From Parabacteroides sp. (lineage in GTDB: Bacteria; Bacteroidota; Bacteroidia; Bacteroidales; Tannerellaceae), in NCBI GenBank assembly GCA_019411205.1, contig DXRF01000009.1:1-28288 (forward strand): a stretch of DNA of 28,288 bases, written 5' to 3'. Each line of letters begins with the position of its first letter. Position 1 is the first letter of the stretch. Shown piece after piece: positions 6,871 through 15,298 of the stretch. The notes beneath the pieces were generated by a model. That model saw only the letters and a program-made list of their open reading frames with translations, did no database searches and was not told where the DNA came from. The position numbers were made by a program, and so were the translations under genes.

Positions 6871-9300
6871 TTATTCGTAACGCAAAGACCGGGCCGGTTT
6901 GCTAAAGATAGTCTTGGCGGTTTGCCAACCGATGGTCAGCAAAGAAATCACACACAATAGAACAACCGGAACGAGGAAAAACCAGGCTTTCCAGTCCGTG
7001 CGAAACGAATAATGGTTCAGCCAATCCCCCATGATCCAACCCGAAAGCGGAAGGGCGATGACAACAGCAACGGCGATCAGCAGGAAGAACTCACGTCCCA
7101 ACTCATAGAAAAGCTGCAGCCGGGAAGCTCCCAGAACCTTCCGGATTCCCATCTCCCGAATACGGGTCGAACAGGAAAACATAACCAGGACAGCCAATCC
7201 CATACAAGAAATAAAGATCGCCAATATCGCAAAAAGCGCCACAATCAGCCCGAACACTTCATCCTGCCGGTATTGTTGGTCGAAAAACTGGTCGAGAAAG
7301 AAATAATCATAGCTGGAATCCGGAAAATAACGTTCCCACACCCCTTCGACCTGTTTCACGAGATCATGCGGGCTACCATTCTCCATGACGACAGAGATAT
7401 AACGTTGTTTCATCCAGCTCAACTTCTCATGCAGGGCAAACAGGATCGGTGTAAAATCCTTGTTAAGCGATTGTTGATGATAATCCTTCACAACCCCGAT
7501 AATCTGCATCGGCTGATCGACAGTTTCGACAGACAAGCGTTGCCCCAAAGCGGCATCGGACGATTCGAATCCTAACGTACGTACAGCCGATTCGTTCAGG
7601 ACGATCTTATACACATCTCCCCCGTAATCTTCGGAGAAACCACGACCGGCAACGAACTTCAGATCATAAGCATCCAGAAAATACTCATCGCAGTTCAACA
7701 TCTCCAACAGGCGCGTCTGTTTCGTCACATCGCTCTCGCGAATGACAGACAAAAAGTCGGTCACCTCCGTTCCGGGCACTGCTCCGGAAACCGTCACCGC
7801 CCTGACTGAGGGCAACAACGACACCTCTTTCTTTAATGCCTCCAACTTCATCGCCAGTTCCTCACATTGTGCCGGAAACTTGAGCACCAATGTCTGATCC
7901 ACCCGTACCCCTAAAGAAGCATTCCGCATATATCGGAGCTGCGCGTACACGATCAACGTCCCGCAAAGCAAGACCAAAGAAGCCGTGTACTGTAATACTA
8001 CCAGAACTTTACGGGTGACCGTCGCCCCGCGCGTATGAGTAAACTTTCCCTTCAGCATCCGGATCGGCTTGATACCGGACAAAACCATCGCCGGATAAAA
8101 GCCGGACAGAAACACACCGGCGGCAAAGATCAGCAACAGGTACCACCCCAGCGAAGTCGTAAACCAGACGGAAAAACTCAGTTCCCGTCCTGTCAGGTTA
8201 TTGAAGGAAGGCATCAATACCTCCATCAACCCGGCAGCCAGGATAAAAGCGATACCGTTCGTCACCAGCGACTCGAAAAGAAACTGGGAAACAATCTGTT
8301 TCCGGCTTGCCCCCGAAGCACGACGTATACCAATCTCTTTGGCACGTTCCATCGAACGGGCTACCGTCATGTTGATATAGTTGATCCAAGCTATACAAAG
8401 GATGGCAAGCGCCGTACAGATCAATACCCAGATGGAAGAACGGTTTCCCTTCACCTCCGGCTCGTACGCTTTCTGTGGATTCAGGTGAATATCGCGGAGA
8501 TTCGTCAACTGGACCGCCCAAGTTTTATTTTTCAATGCCTCTTCCGTCTTATACTTCTCCGCCATTGCCGGGAAATCCTCTTCTACCTGCGTTTTCAGGT
8601 TTGCCGACTTCAACAGGACATACGAATAGACTTCGTGGCGATACCAATATTCATCCATCCACTTCGGGAGTGTTTTATAAGAAACCAGGAGATTATAGCG
8701 GACATGCGTATTGACCGGCATATCCTCCATAATTCCCGTCACCTCACAGGCTTCCTCCCCGATATTGCTGCGGAAGATCAGGATTTTCCCGATCGGGTCC
8801 GCTCCCTTGAAATATTTGCGGGCGATACGTTCGGTGATAACCACTTTGTTCGGCCCGTCCAGGCAACTCTCTTTATTCCCTTTCAAAAGTTTGAAGTCAA
8901 AAAAATCGAAGAAGTTGGCCTCCGCATAACCGATACCTGTCTCTCGGTACAGCAGTTCATTGTATTTCACGACCTGCTCCGGAAAATACTGGCTTCCGAC
9001 ACGTGTATAATCCTCGACAGCACTCATGTTCTGCTTCATAGCCGTAGCATAGCCGGCAGACGAGCTCGCCCAATCGTCCGTCAGCTCCCCGTTCTCATAG
9101 AACCGGGCTTCGACACGAAAGATGCGTTCCTGCCGGCTGTGCATATCGTCATAGCTGTACTCGAAAGCCACATACGTCAGAATCAACAGGGATGCCGCCA
9201 TGCCGATCGCCAGACCGGCTATATTAATGACGCTGAACCCTTTCTTTTTGGTAAGGCTACGCCACACACTGTTCCAATAATTTGATAATATCATGATCAA
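6871..9300 (-). CDS. ABC transporter permease, MacB/FtsX type (last gene of efflux operon)
   Basis: 809-residue inner-membrane permease. One transmembrane helix lies near the N-terminus (about residues 22-45), followed by a periplasmic core domain of the MacB_PCD type. Next come an FtsX three-helix block (about 290-410), one more helix (about 430-455), a second periplasmic domain, and a C-terminal FtsX block (about 675-800). Both FtsX blocks carry the coupling-helix motif: EIGIRRASGASR and EMGIRKVLGASR. The ending ARSLRYE is usual in this family. It lies 23 bases after the ATPase gene and is a diverged paralogue of the permease at 10003-12408. An in-frame ATG at 9294 is an equally good start. 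Substrate unknown; such systems export peptides, lipophilic compounds or antibiotics. Confidence 0.93.
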   Translation of the reverse strand: MIMILSNYWNSVWRSLTKKKGFSVINIAGLAIGMAASLLILTYVAFEYSYDDMHSRQERIFRVEARFYENGELTDDWASSSAGYATAMKQNMSAVEDYTRVGSQYFPEQVVKYNELLYRETGIGYAEANFFDFFDFKLLKGNKESCLDGPNKVVITERIARKYFKGADPIGKILIFRSNIGEEACEVTGIMEDMPVNTHVRYNLLVSYKTLPKWMDEYWYRHEVYSYVLLKSANLKTQVEEDFPAMAEKYKTEEALKNKTWAVQLTNLRDIHLNPQKAYEPEVKGNRSSIWVLICTALAILCIAWINYINMTVARSMERAKEIGIRRASGASRKQIVSQFLFESLVTNGIAFILAAGLMEVLMPSFNNLTGRELSFSVWFTTSLGWYLLLIFAAGVFLSGFYPAMVLSGIKPIRMLKGKFTHTRGATVTRKVLVVLQYTASLVLLCGTLIVYAQLRYMRNASLGVRVDQTLVLKFPAQCEELAMKLEALKKEVSLLPSVRAVTVSGAVPGTEVTDFLSVIRESDVTKQTRLLEMLNCDEYFLDAYDLKFVAGRGFSEDYGGDVYKIVLNESAVRTLGFESSDAALGQRLSVETVDQPMQIIGVVKDYHQQSLNKDFTPILFALHEKLSWMKQRYISVVMENGSPHDLVKQVEGVWERYFPDSSYDYFFLDQFFDQQYRQDEVFGLIVALFAILAIFISCMGLAVLVMFSCSTRIREMGIRKVLGASRLQLFYELGREFFLLIAVAVVIALPLSGWIMGDWLNHYSFRTDWKAWFFLVPVVLLCVISLLTIGWQTAKTIFSKPARSLRYE

Positions 9301-9323
9301 TACAGATTTTCAAAGATGAAGAT

Positions 9324-9986
9324 TCAAGAAACGACCCGCCCGTCCAAAAGACGGATAATCCGGTGAGCAAAGCCGGCATCCCGTTCCGAGTGCGTGACCA
9401 TGACGATCGTCGTCCCCTGCCTGTTCAACTCGCGGAGCAATTCCATCACCTCCGCCCCGTTAGCTGAATCCAGGTTTCCTGTCGGTTCGTCGGCAAGGAT
9501 CAGCGGGCAATCCGTCACCACGGCACGGGCAATCGCCACACGTTGTTGCTGTCCGCCGGATAGCTGCTGCGGGAAATGCCCGGCACGATGCGCAATGTTC
9601 ATCCGGTCAAGGACTTCCATCACCTTCCGCTTACGTTCAGACTTTCGGATGCCGAGATAAACCAACGGCAGTTCCACGTTCTCGAAGACCGTCAATTCGT
9701 CTATTAGGTTGAAGCTCTGGAAGACGAAACCGATATTCCCTTTGCGGAAAGCCGTCAACTGGCTCTCTCCCATTTTATCCACTTCCTTGCCGTTGAAGAT
9801 GTATTTACCGGAAGTCGGCGAGTCTAGCGTTCCCAAGATATTCAGCAAGGTCGATTTGCCACAGCCTGAAGGTCCCATGATAGCTACAAACTCACCCTGC
9901 TTGATCTCAAGGTTCACCTCATTCAATGCTTTCGTCTGCACCTCCTCGGTGGTGAAGACCATAGACAGATTCTCTGTTTTAATCAT
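9324..9986 (-). CDS. ABC transporter ATP-binding protein, MacB/LolD type
   Basis: 220-residue nucleotide-binding subunit that powers the two flanking permeases. Walker A is GPSGCGKST (38-46), the Q-loop is FVFQSFNLI, the signature is LSGGQQQRVAIARA, Walker B is LILADEPTGNLD and the H-loop is MVTHSE, all intact. I chose the ATG at 9986 (MIKTENLSMVF), the normal start of this family. An ATG at 10010 would add eight residues (MNDLNEYN) and overlap the preceding permease gene by 8 bases. It has AGGA 4 bases upstream, so it cannot be excluded. Third gene of four after the TolC-like gene. Confidence 0.95.
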   Translation of the reverse strand: MIKTENLSMVFTTEEVQTKALNEVNLEIKQGEFVAIMGPSGCGKSTLLNILGTLDSPTSGKYIFNGKEVDKMGESQLTAFRKGNIGFVFQSFNLIDELTVFENVELPLVYLGIRKSERKRKVMEVLDRMNIAHRAGHFPQQLSGGQQQRVAIARAVVTDCPLILADEPTGNLDSANGAEVMELLRELNRQGTTIVMVTHSERDAGFAHRIIRLLDGRVVS

Positions 9987-10002
9987 ATTATATTCGTTTA
10001 AA

Positions 10003-12408
10003 TCATTCATTCCTGAGAATACGCATCGGTTTCAACCGGACTACGCGCCACACCTGTCGGACAACTGTAAGGAAAGCGATACACATCAGCAACACAAATG
10101 CCACCCCATACACCCACCAAGGCAACACGATATGAAAGGCATAACTCTCCAGCCATCCGTTCATTAAAACCACGGAAACAGGAAGTCCCAATACGGTAGC
10201 CAGTACCGTAAGAAGTAACAGTTCACGCGTCAGAACAACAAAAAGACTTATTTTCCCGGCTCCCAGAACCTTCCGTATCCCAACCTCCTTCACACGTGCC
10301 AGTGTAGAAAAAAGTGTCACGATCCATAGCCCCAAACAGGCCACAAAGACTGCCAGTAATGACGCACAGGCAAAAATCCAGCCGAAATTACGGTCCGACC
10401 TATACAAGCTATCCTGATAATCATCGAGATAGAAATAAGAAAAAAGAGCAGACGGGAAATAAGTCCGGTACACTTTTTCCACTTCAGCCAACCGATCAGA
10501 ATTGACGGGGGCATCCATCTTGACGGATATATAAGGAGTCGCAATAAACGGAACCCGCTCTTTCAGGAAAAAGAGAATCGGCTTGTACGGTTCCGCAAGC
10601 GACTGCTGATGATAATTTTTAACAACCCCGACAACTTCGAGCGGCTCTTCCAGTACCTCCATCGCCAACTGCTTTCCTAACGCCTCTTCTGGAGAAGAAT
10701 AACCAAGCAGACGCACCGCCTCTTCGTTCAGGACGACTTTATTCCGTTCATTGCCGTACGCCTCCGAGAAACCACGTCCACAAAGCATTTCCGGCGAATA
10801 AAGCGCCAGATAATCATAATCGACAGCAAACATCTGTATCAGCTTCACTTCGGAAGGATCGCTGCCGTAAGGACGATTGGTAAAGTAGTTCGCCACCTCA
10901 ACACCCGGTACGGCTCCGGAAATAGAGACACGAACAACATAAGGTATCTGTCCCAACCGTTTCTTGAAACTCTCCATTTTGACGGACATGTCATCGGTAA
11001 AAGCCGGATATTTCACCACCAGTACCCGATTCGAAGAAGCGGCAAAAGTCTCCTGCTGCATATAACGAACCTGCCCGATCACCACCAACGTACCGGAAAC
11101 CAGAACGAAAGAAGCAAGAAACTGGGCCACGATCAACATCTTCCGCATCCGGTTTCCCTTCCGGCCGTGCAGCAATTTTCCCCGCATGATATCCGCCGGA
11201 CGGATACGTGTCAGCAGGAATGAAGGATACAATCCGGTAAATAAAGTCCCCCCTATAAACACACTTATTACCATGCCCCAAAACACCGGCAAACGGAATG
11301 CACCGGCAGCAAAATCCAGTCCTGCCCAACGGCAGGCAAAAGGCAACAGAACCTCAACCCATCCGAGAGCCAAGATCAAAGCCGACAAGTTCAACAACCC
11401 TGCTTCCAGCAATCCTTGCAGGATCACCTGCCGGCGGGAAGCCCCGAACGCCTTGCGAATACCGAACTCTCTGCCACGTTCCAGATAACGGGCAACCGTC
11501 AGGTTCAACGCGTTCACCCAGCCAATCAGTAAAAGGGCGACTACCATCACCGAAAGGATACGTACAGCCATACGACTACCTTTCGCCTCTTTCTCATAAG
11601 ACTTACGGGGAGTCAGATGAATATCCCGCAAACGAACCAGTTCGACCCTCCAGTCCTTATGTTTCAATGCTGTCGTCTTATATTTCCCGGAAATGGAATG
11701 GAAAGCTGCCTCAATATCGCCCGGCTTCTTTCCCGGCTCAAGCCGGACATACGTATAGACGCCGTGAATATACCAAATATCGCGTCTTGCCTCCGGAATA
11801 GTCGAATAGGACAACAGGAAGTCATAATGCAGATGCGAATTATAAGGCATATCGGCAATCACGCCCGTCACCTCAAAATGCTGTTCGGAAGAAGAGGTAC
11901 GGAAAGTCAACACTTTACCGATAGGATCACCTTCGGCAAAATAGCGGCGTGCAGCACTTTCGGTAATCACCATCGTATTCGGACGGACCAACTGTCCGTT
12001 CTTCTCCCCCTTGAGGATCGGAAAATTGAAGAGGTCGAAAAAGGCCGGTTCAGTATAACAGTACTGCTCTTCGATAAACTGCCGGTCACCGAACGTCACC
12101 TCCTGTCCGCGATCTTGCGCCGTCACACGTACATACTGCTCTATGCCCGGAATCTCACGATACATGGCGGGAGCATGCCCGAAAGAAGTCGTCGCCCAAT
12201 TATCCGTCAAGGTCGCCCCTTCATAAAGACGGCTCTCCACACGGTAGATGCGGTCCCCGTCGTGAAACGAATCGAAACTCAATTCGAACCGTACATAGAG
12301 CATAATCAGCAACGCCGCGCCGGCACAAACGGAAAGACCGAACACATTCAGGGCGGAAAGAGACTTTCGCACCCGTTGGCTTTTGATTACTTGAGACCAA
12401 TATTCCAT
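10003..12408 (-). CDS. ABC transporter permease, MacB/FtsX type (first permease)
   Basis: 801 residues, with the same domain order as the permease at 6871-9300: an N-terminal helix (about 17-43), a periplasmic core, an FtsX block with EFGIRKAFGASR, a middle helix, a second periplasmic domain, and a C-terminal FtsX block with EVGIRKVLGAGK. Shared short segments such as VSGAVPG and VVKNYHQQSL / VVKDYHQQSL show that the two are homologous, but most of the sequence differs. They are therefore old duplicates that probably form a heterodimer with one ATPase. The start codon shares one base with the adaptor stop (TGATG), which suggests translational coupling. Confidence 0.93.
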   Translation of the reverse strand: MEYWSQVIKSQRVRKSLSALNVFGLSVCAGAALLIMLYVRFELSFDSFHDGDRIYRVESRLYEGATLTDNWATTSFGHAPAMYREIPGIEQYVRVTAQDRGQEVTFGDRQFIEEQYCYTEPAFFDLFNFPILKGEKNGQLVRPNTMVITESAARRYFAEGDPIGKVLTFRTSSSEQHFEVTGVIADMPYNSHLHYDFLLSYSTIPEARRDIWYIHGVYTYVRLEPGKKPGDIEAAFHSISGKYKTTALKHKDWRVELVRLRDIHLTPRKSYEKEAKGSRMAVRILSVMVVALLLIGWVNALNLTVARYLERGREFGIRKAFGASRRQVILQGLLEAGLLNLSALILALGWVEVLLPFACRWAGLDFAAGAFRLPVFWGMVISVFIGGTLFTGLYPSFLLTRIRPADIMRGKLLHGRKGNRMRKMLIVAQFLASFVLVSGTLVVIGQVRYMQQETFAASSNRVLVVKYPAFTDDMSVKMESFKKRLGQIPYVVRVSISGAVPGVEVANYFTNRPYGSDPSEVKLIQMFAVDYDYLALYSPEMLCGRGFSEAYGNERNKVVLNEEAVRLLGYSSPEEALGKQLAMEVLEEPLEVVGVVKNYHQQSLAEPYKPILFFLKERVPFIATPYISVKMDAPVNSDRLAEVEKVYRTYFPSALFSYFYLDDYQDSLYRSDRNFGWIFACASLLAVFVACLGLWIVTLFSTLARVKEVGIRKVLGAGKISLFVVLTRELLLLTVLATVLGLPVSVVLMNGWLESYAFHIVLPWWVYGVAFVLLMCIAFLTVVRQVWRVVRLKPMRILRNE

Positions 12409-13670
12409 CAGCGTAAAATTAACCGTTCATTCTCACCAAACAAGTCATACCCGGAAATAATCACCTTCTCCCCCGGTTGCAACCCTTCCACCACCTCGTA
12501 ATACTGCGGGTTCTGGCGGCCGATACGGACAGGGCGGCGGCGAGCCGTCTTCTCCTCCTCATCCACCACATACATGTACTCGCCACCGCTTGCCTGGTAG
12601 AAGCTACCACGTGGGACGATCACCGTCTGCACGGGATCGCCCAGTTGCAGGTTCAGGTGGTAGGTTTGCCCGGCACGGATATTCTCCGGCCGTCCGGAGA
12701 CAAAATGCAGGTCGGTGCGAAACTGTCCTTCCCGCACTTCAGGATAGACTTTCGTCACCTTCATATCATATTTCTTTCCTTCCCGTTCGAAGCTCGCAGG
12801 GAGGCCGGACATGACACGCTCCACGTAGTGCTCGTCGATTTTGGCTTCCACCTTCAATTCGGGCGTGATCACCTGGCCGATACGTTCACCCTGAGCGATG
12901 GACTGGCCGATCTGAGCCTCCAGGTTTCCCAACTGCCCGTCGACGGGAGCCTTTACCTTCAGGTTTTCCAGTCGCTCGCGAACCAGGGAGAGACTCTTCT
13001 TCATGTTCCGGATGTTCTCGTCCAAGCTCTGCAGCTGGCTGCTGCGGAACAGATCGTCCTGCTTGATCCGTGCGTCCACAACGGCCAACTGTCCGAGGGC
13101 GGCCTCGTAATCTTCCTCAGCCTGCAAGTAGTCTTCGCGAGCCATCAGGTTCTTCTCATACAGGCGTTCATACTGCCTAAAACGGCGTTCCTTCTGCGTC
13201 AGTTCCTTGCTCAGGCCGATGCGGTCCTGTTTCAGCCGGAGATGCTCCTGCTCCATACTGAGACGGGTGTTGCGCAGTTCGTTTTCCTGATAGGCCAGAT
13301 CGGCTTCGCTTTGCAGGATGCCGATGTTCAAGAGCGGGTTACTAAGACGGAGGATCACGTCACCTGTCCGCACCTGTGCCCCTTCCTCGATCAACCGTTC
13401 TTCGACACGCCCGCCTTCGATAGCGTCGAGATAAATGATACGGTCCGGCAATACCTGCCCGATAACCCGGATATAGTCGTTAAACTCTCCTTTCTGTACG
13501 GTAGCGATCGTAATGCGTTCTTTCTCCACTTTCAGGGAAGAGGAAGTATCACGAAAAAGAAGCCAGAGCAGGCAAAGCAGCCCGGCAGCAATTCCTACCA
13601 AGGTATAGATGTGTTTCTTCTGAAACCAGGATTTCCGCTCGATGCGGGTGTCCATATTACTGATTGTCAT
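12408..13670 (-). CDS. periplasmic adaptor (membrane fusion) subunit, MacA/HlyD type
   Basis: 420 residues. A single N-terminal transmembrane segment (about 22-41, YTLVGIAAGLLCLLWLLF) anchors it in the inner membrane. A split barrel-sandwich (lipoyl-like) domain follows, interrupted by a long coiled-coil hairpin (about 105-230, rich in Q, E, R and L). After that come the beta-barrel and membrane-proximal domains (VKAPVDGQLG, then YMYVVDEEEKTARRRPV and GLQPGEKVIISG). It bridges the permeases to the outer-membrane channel. An internal ATG at 13655 (MDTRIERKSW) may be the true start. It lies 11 bases after the TolC-like gene and overlaps the next permease by one base. Confidence 0.93.
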   Translation of the reverse strand: MTISNMDTRIERKSWFQKKHIYTLVGIAAGLLCLLWLLFRDTSSSLKVEKERITIATVQKGEFNDYIRVIGQVLPDRIIYLDAIEGGRVEERLIEEGAQVRTGDVILRLSNPLLNIGILQSEADLAYQENELRNTRLSMEQEHLRLKQDRIGLSKELTQKERRFRQYERLYEKNLMAREDYLQAEEDYEAALGQLAVVDARIKQDDLFRSSQLQSLDENIRNMKKSLSLVRERLENLKVKAPVDGQLGNLEAQIGQSIAQGERIGQVITPELKVEAKIDEHYVERVMSGLPASFEREGKKYDMKVTKVYPEVREGQFRTDLHFVSGRPENIRAGQTYHLNLQLGDPVQTVIVPRGSFYQASGGEYMYVVDEEEKTARRRPVRIGRQNPQYYEVVEGLQPGEKVIISGYDLFGENERLILR

Positions 13671-13681
13671 TCTTGTTGTAT

Positions 13682-15043
13682 TTATTCAGTTCCTAAAAAT
13701 GAGCCTGTTCGGTAGAAGTCCACCGTGCGACTTTTCAACTCATACTGCAAACGAGTGCGCGACAACTCAGCCTTAGCCAGGATATAAAGGTTTCGCTTCT
13801 CCATCAGTTCGAAAACAGAGATCATCCCCTCTCCCCATTTCTCCTCGCTCTCTTTCAGCATGATGGTGGAAGTGCGAAGCTGCTCGACTGCCTGCCGGTA
13901 CTCCCCGACGGCAGCCCGAAGGGAGAGACAAGCATCGTCTATTTCCTTATAGAGGCTGAGGCGTTGCTGTTCGTTCTCGTTCCGTATCCTTTGCAGGCGA
14001 AAACGTTCCTTCCGAACATCTGTCAGACGGGAAAGTCCGCTGAACAAAGGCAGCGAGACGCTCACGCCGACATATTTATTCATGTTATTCTTTAATTGAT
14101 CTTTGATCGGGACAATCTCGCCCAAGTCATTCCGTTCCGTGTCGTAGTAACCGGAATAGAGGCTGAATTCCGCCCTGATGGAAGGAGAAAAAGCTCCGGA
14201 CGCTATCGCCAGCGATTTGCGGGAGGCTTTCTCCCTCAGTTCCATAGCCCGGAATTCCGGCAGGGATGTTTCAGAAGCGACATAGACCTCGTTAGGTTCC
14301 AAAACAGGAAGCACAGGAAGTTCGCCCTCCTCGCCGGGAAAGATCATCAGCGTATCGGCATCCCGCATGTTCAGCAGTTCCTTCAAAGCAAGCAACGAGA
14401 GACGGCAACCGTTCGCCTTTACCGTCTCCTGGTAAATATCGGATTGGAGGCGCGCCTTCACCTCCTGCAAATCGGAAGGAGAACGCATACCCAGATCCAC
14501 ATATTCGAGCATCTGCTCATGATAGCGTTCGCTCAATTTCCGCTGCTCGACAGCAAGCTCGTACATCTTCTCGTCGAAGCAGAGACGAAAAAAAGCATCC
14601 ATCACCTCGAAGGCAATCCGGTTTTCCTCGATCCTCTCTGTAAGGCTGCCGATCTGCTTGTTCAGTTTGCGAAACTGTAACCGATTGACGCGCGTAAAGC
14701 CGTCGAACACCGGAAGCGAGACATTCAGCCCCATTGTACTTTCCAGGAAGGAAGAGGATGTATAAAGGTTTGTTTTTGGATCGACCGAACGTCCCAAACG
14801 TTTGCCCAACGCGCCGGTAGCACTCACCGAAGGTAGGAAATCGCCATAGGAGGCAGTAAGATCTTCCCCGGCAATCCGCGTATCCAAGCGACTATTCCGC
14901 ACGCGATAGTTCTGTTCGACGGCATAGCGCATACAATCGTCCACCGTCCAGCCGGACTGTGCCCGCAAGCTTCCCGGCAAGATCAGGAAAGCAAGAAGGA
15001 AAAGAGATAAGCCTCGTTTGATCGTTATTTGTACATCCATCAT
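13682..15043 (-). CDS. TolC-family outer-membrane efflux protein
   Basis: About 453 residues with two outer-membrane efflux (OEP) repeats, forming the trimeric exit channel for the ABC system behind it. With the ATG at 15043 (or 15040) the protein begins with a normal signal peptide ending LPGSLRAQS. The mature part starts GWTVDDCMRYAVEQNYRVR, the usual first helix. Coiled-coil-rich helices follow, and the second repeat ends with GEGMISVFELMEKRNLYILAKAELSRTRLQYE. A longer reading frame from 15100 is rejected. It would translate through the sigma-54 promoter at 15055-15070 and place extra residues before the signal peptide. First gene of the five-gene operon. Confidence 0.92.
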   Translation of the reverse strand: MMDVQITIKRGLSLFLLAFLILPGSLRAQSGWTVDDCMRYAVEQNYRVRNSRLDTRIAGEDLTASYGDFLPSVSATGALGKRLGRSVDPKTNLYTSSSFLESTMGLNVSLPVFDGFTRVNRLQFRKLNKQIGSLTERIEENRIAFEVMDAFFRLCFDEKMYELAVEQRKLSERYHEQMLEYVDLGMRSPSDLQEVKARLQSDIYQETVKANGCRLSLLALKELLNMRDADTLMIFPGEEGELPVLPVLEPNEVYVASETSLPEFRAMELREKASRKSLAIASGAFSPSIRAEFSLYSGYYDTERNDLGEIVPIKDQLKNNMNKYVGVSVSLPLFSGLSRLTDVRKERFRLQRIRNENEQQRLSLYKEIDDACLSLRAAVGEYRQAVEQLRTSTIMLKESEEKWGEGMISVFELMEKRNLYILAKAELSRTRLQYELKSRTVDFYRTGSFLGTE

Positions 15044-15054
15044 GACAGAAAGAG

Positions 15055-15070
15055 AGCAAACGGCGTGCCA
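15055..15070 (-). promoter_or_regulatory. sigma-54 (RpoN) -24/-12 promoter of the efflux operon
   Basis: Read on the minus strand, the site is TGGCACGCCGTTTGCT. This matches the sigma-54 consensus TGGCACG-N4-TTGCW at every defined position, with the preceding base C also fitting. The GG (15069-15068) and GC (15057-15056) doublets have the required spacing. The predicted transcription start is near 15044, one base before the ATG at 15043. Sigma-54 promoters need an AAA+ activator; candidate sites for one lie at 15124-15162. Confidence 0.85.
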
Positions 15071-15123
15071 GAAATGTAACACACAGATAATCAAAAGCAT
15101 TTCAAAAAGTACTACCCGCTAAC

Positions 15124-15162
15124 CGTCCAATTTTTTGACGCCCGAACGTCCAACTTTTTGAC
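15124..15162 (-). promoter_or_regulatory. tandem dyad sites, candidate activator (enhancer) binding sites
   Basis: Two 16-bp direct repeats, CGTCCAATTTTTTGAC (15124-15139) and CGTCCAACTTTTTGAC (15147-15162), differ at one base and begin 23 bp apart. On the minus strand each is an imperfect dyad of the form GTCnAAnnnTTnGAC. Their centres lie about 88 and 111 bp upstream of the predicted sigma-54 start, which is the usual place for sites of NtrC-family activators with a Fis-type helix-turn-helix. No activator gene is in the window. Confidence 0.65.
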
Positions 15163-15249
15163 ACAGACTTCCTGTCGTCGCTCGCCGGAGCATGACAGGA
15201 GGAAGACAATTTAATTGAAAATAGAGAACTGGATGTTGTTTTTCTTTCG

Positions 15250-15257
15250 TACCTTAG
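15250..15257 (+). promoter_or_regulatory. candidate -7 element for the AAA ATPase gene
   Basis: TACCTTAG differs from TAnnTTTG at one base and is identical to the -7 box proposed for the ORF6N gene at 19436-19443. It would give a leader of about 35 bases before the ATG at 15299. No good -33 element is seen. It also lies downstream of the alternative TTG start at 15215, which argues against that start. Confidence 0.4.
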
Positions 15258-15298
15258 TCCCCCGAAGACAAATTCCCCAACAATTTCCAATTACCAAA

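Noticed and set aside
8035..9285. 416-codon plus-strand frame opposite the permease
   Set aside because: Antisense shadow; composition rich in Arg, His and Gln as expected for a reverse reading, no domain.
12477..13715. 412-codon plus-strand frame opposite the adaptor
   Set aside because: Antisense shadow of the adaptor gene; no domain or upstream promoter.
15050..15090. Housekeeping-type promoter (TACATTTC) for the TolC-like gene
   Set aside because: Only 7 of 8 positions and a 24-base gap to the nearest TTTG; the overlapping sigma-54 site is a far better match.
15044..15100. Longer start of the TolC-like gene at 15100
   Set aside because: It would place residues before a good signal peptide and overlaps the sigma-54 promoter.
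15215..15298. TTG start of the AAA ATPase at 15215
   Set aside because: The extra 28 residues are not family-like and a candidate -7 box lies inside them.
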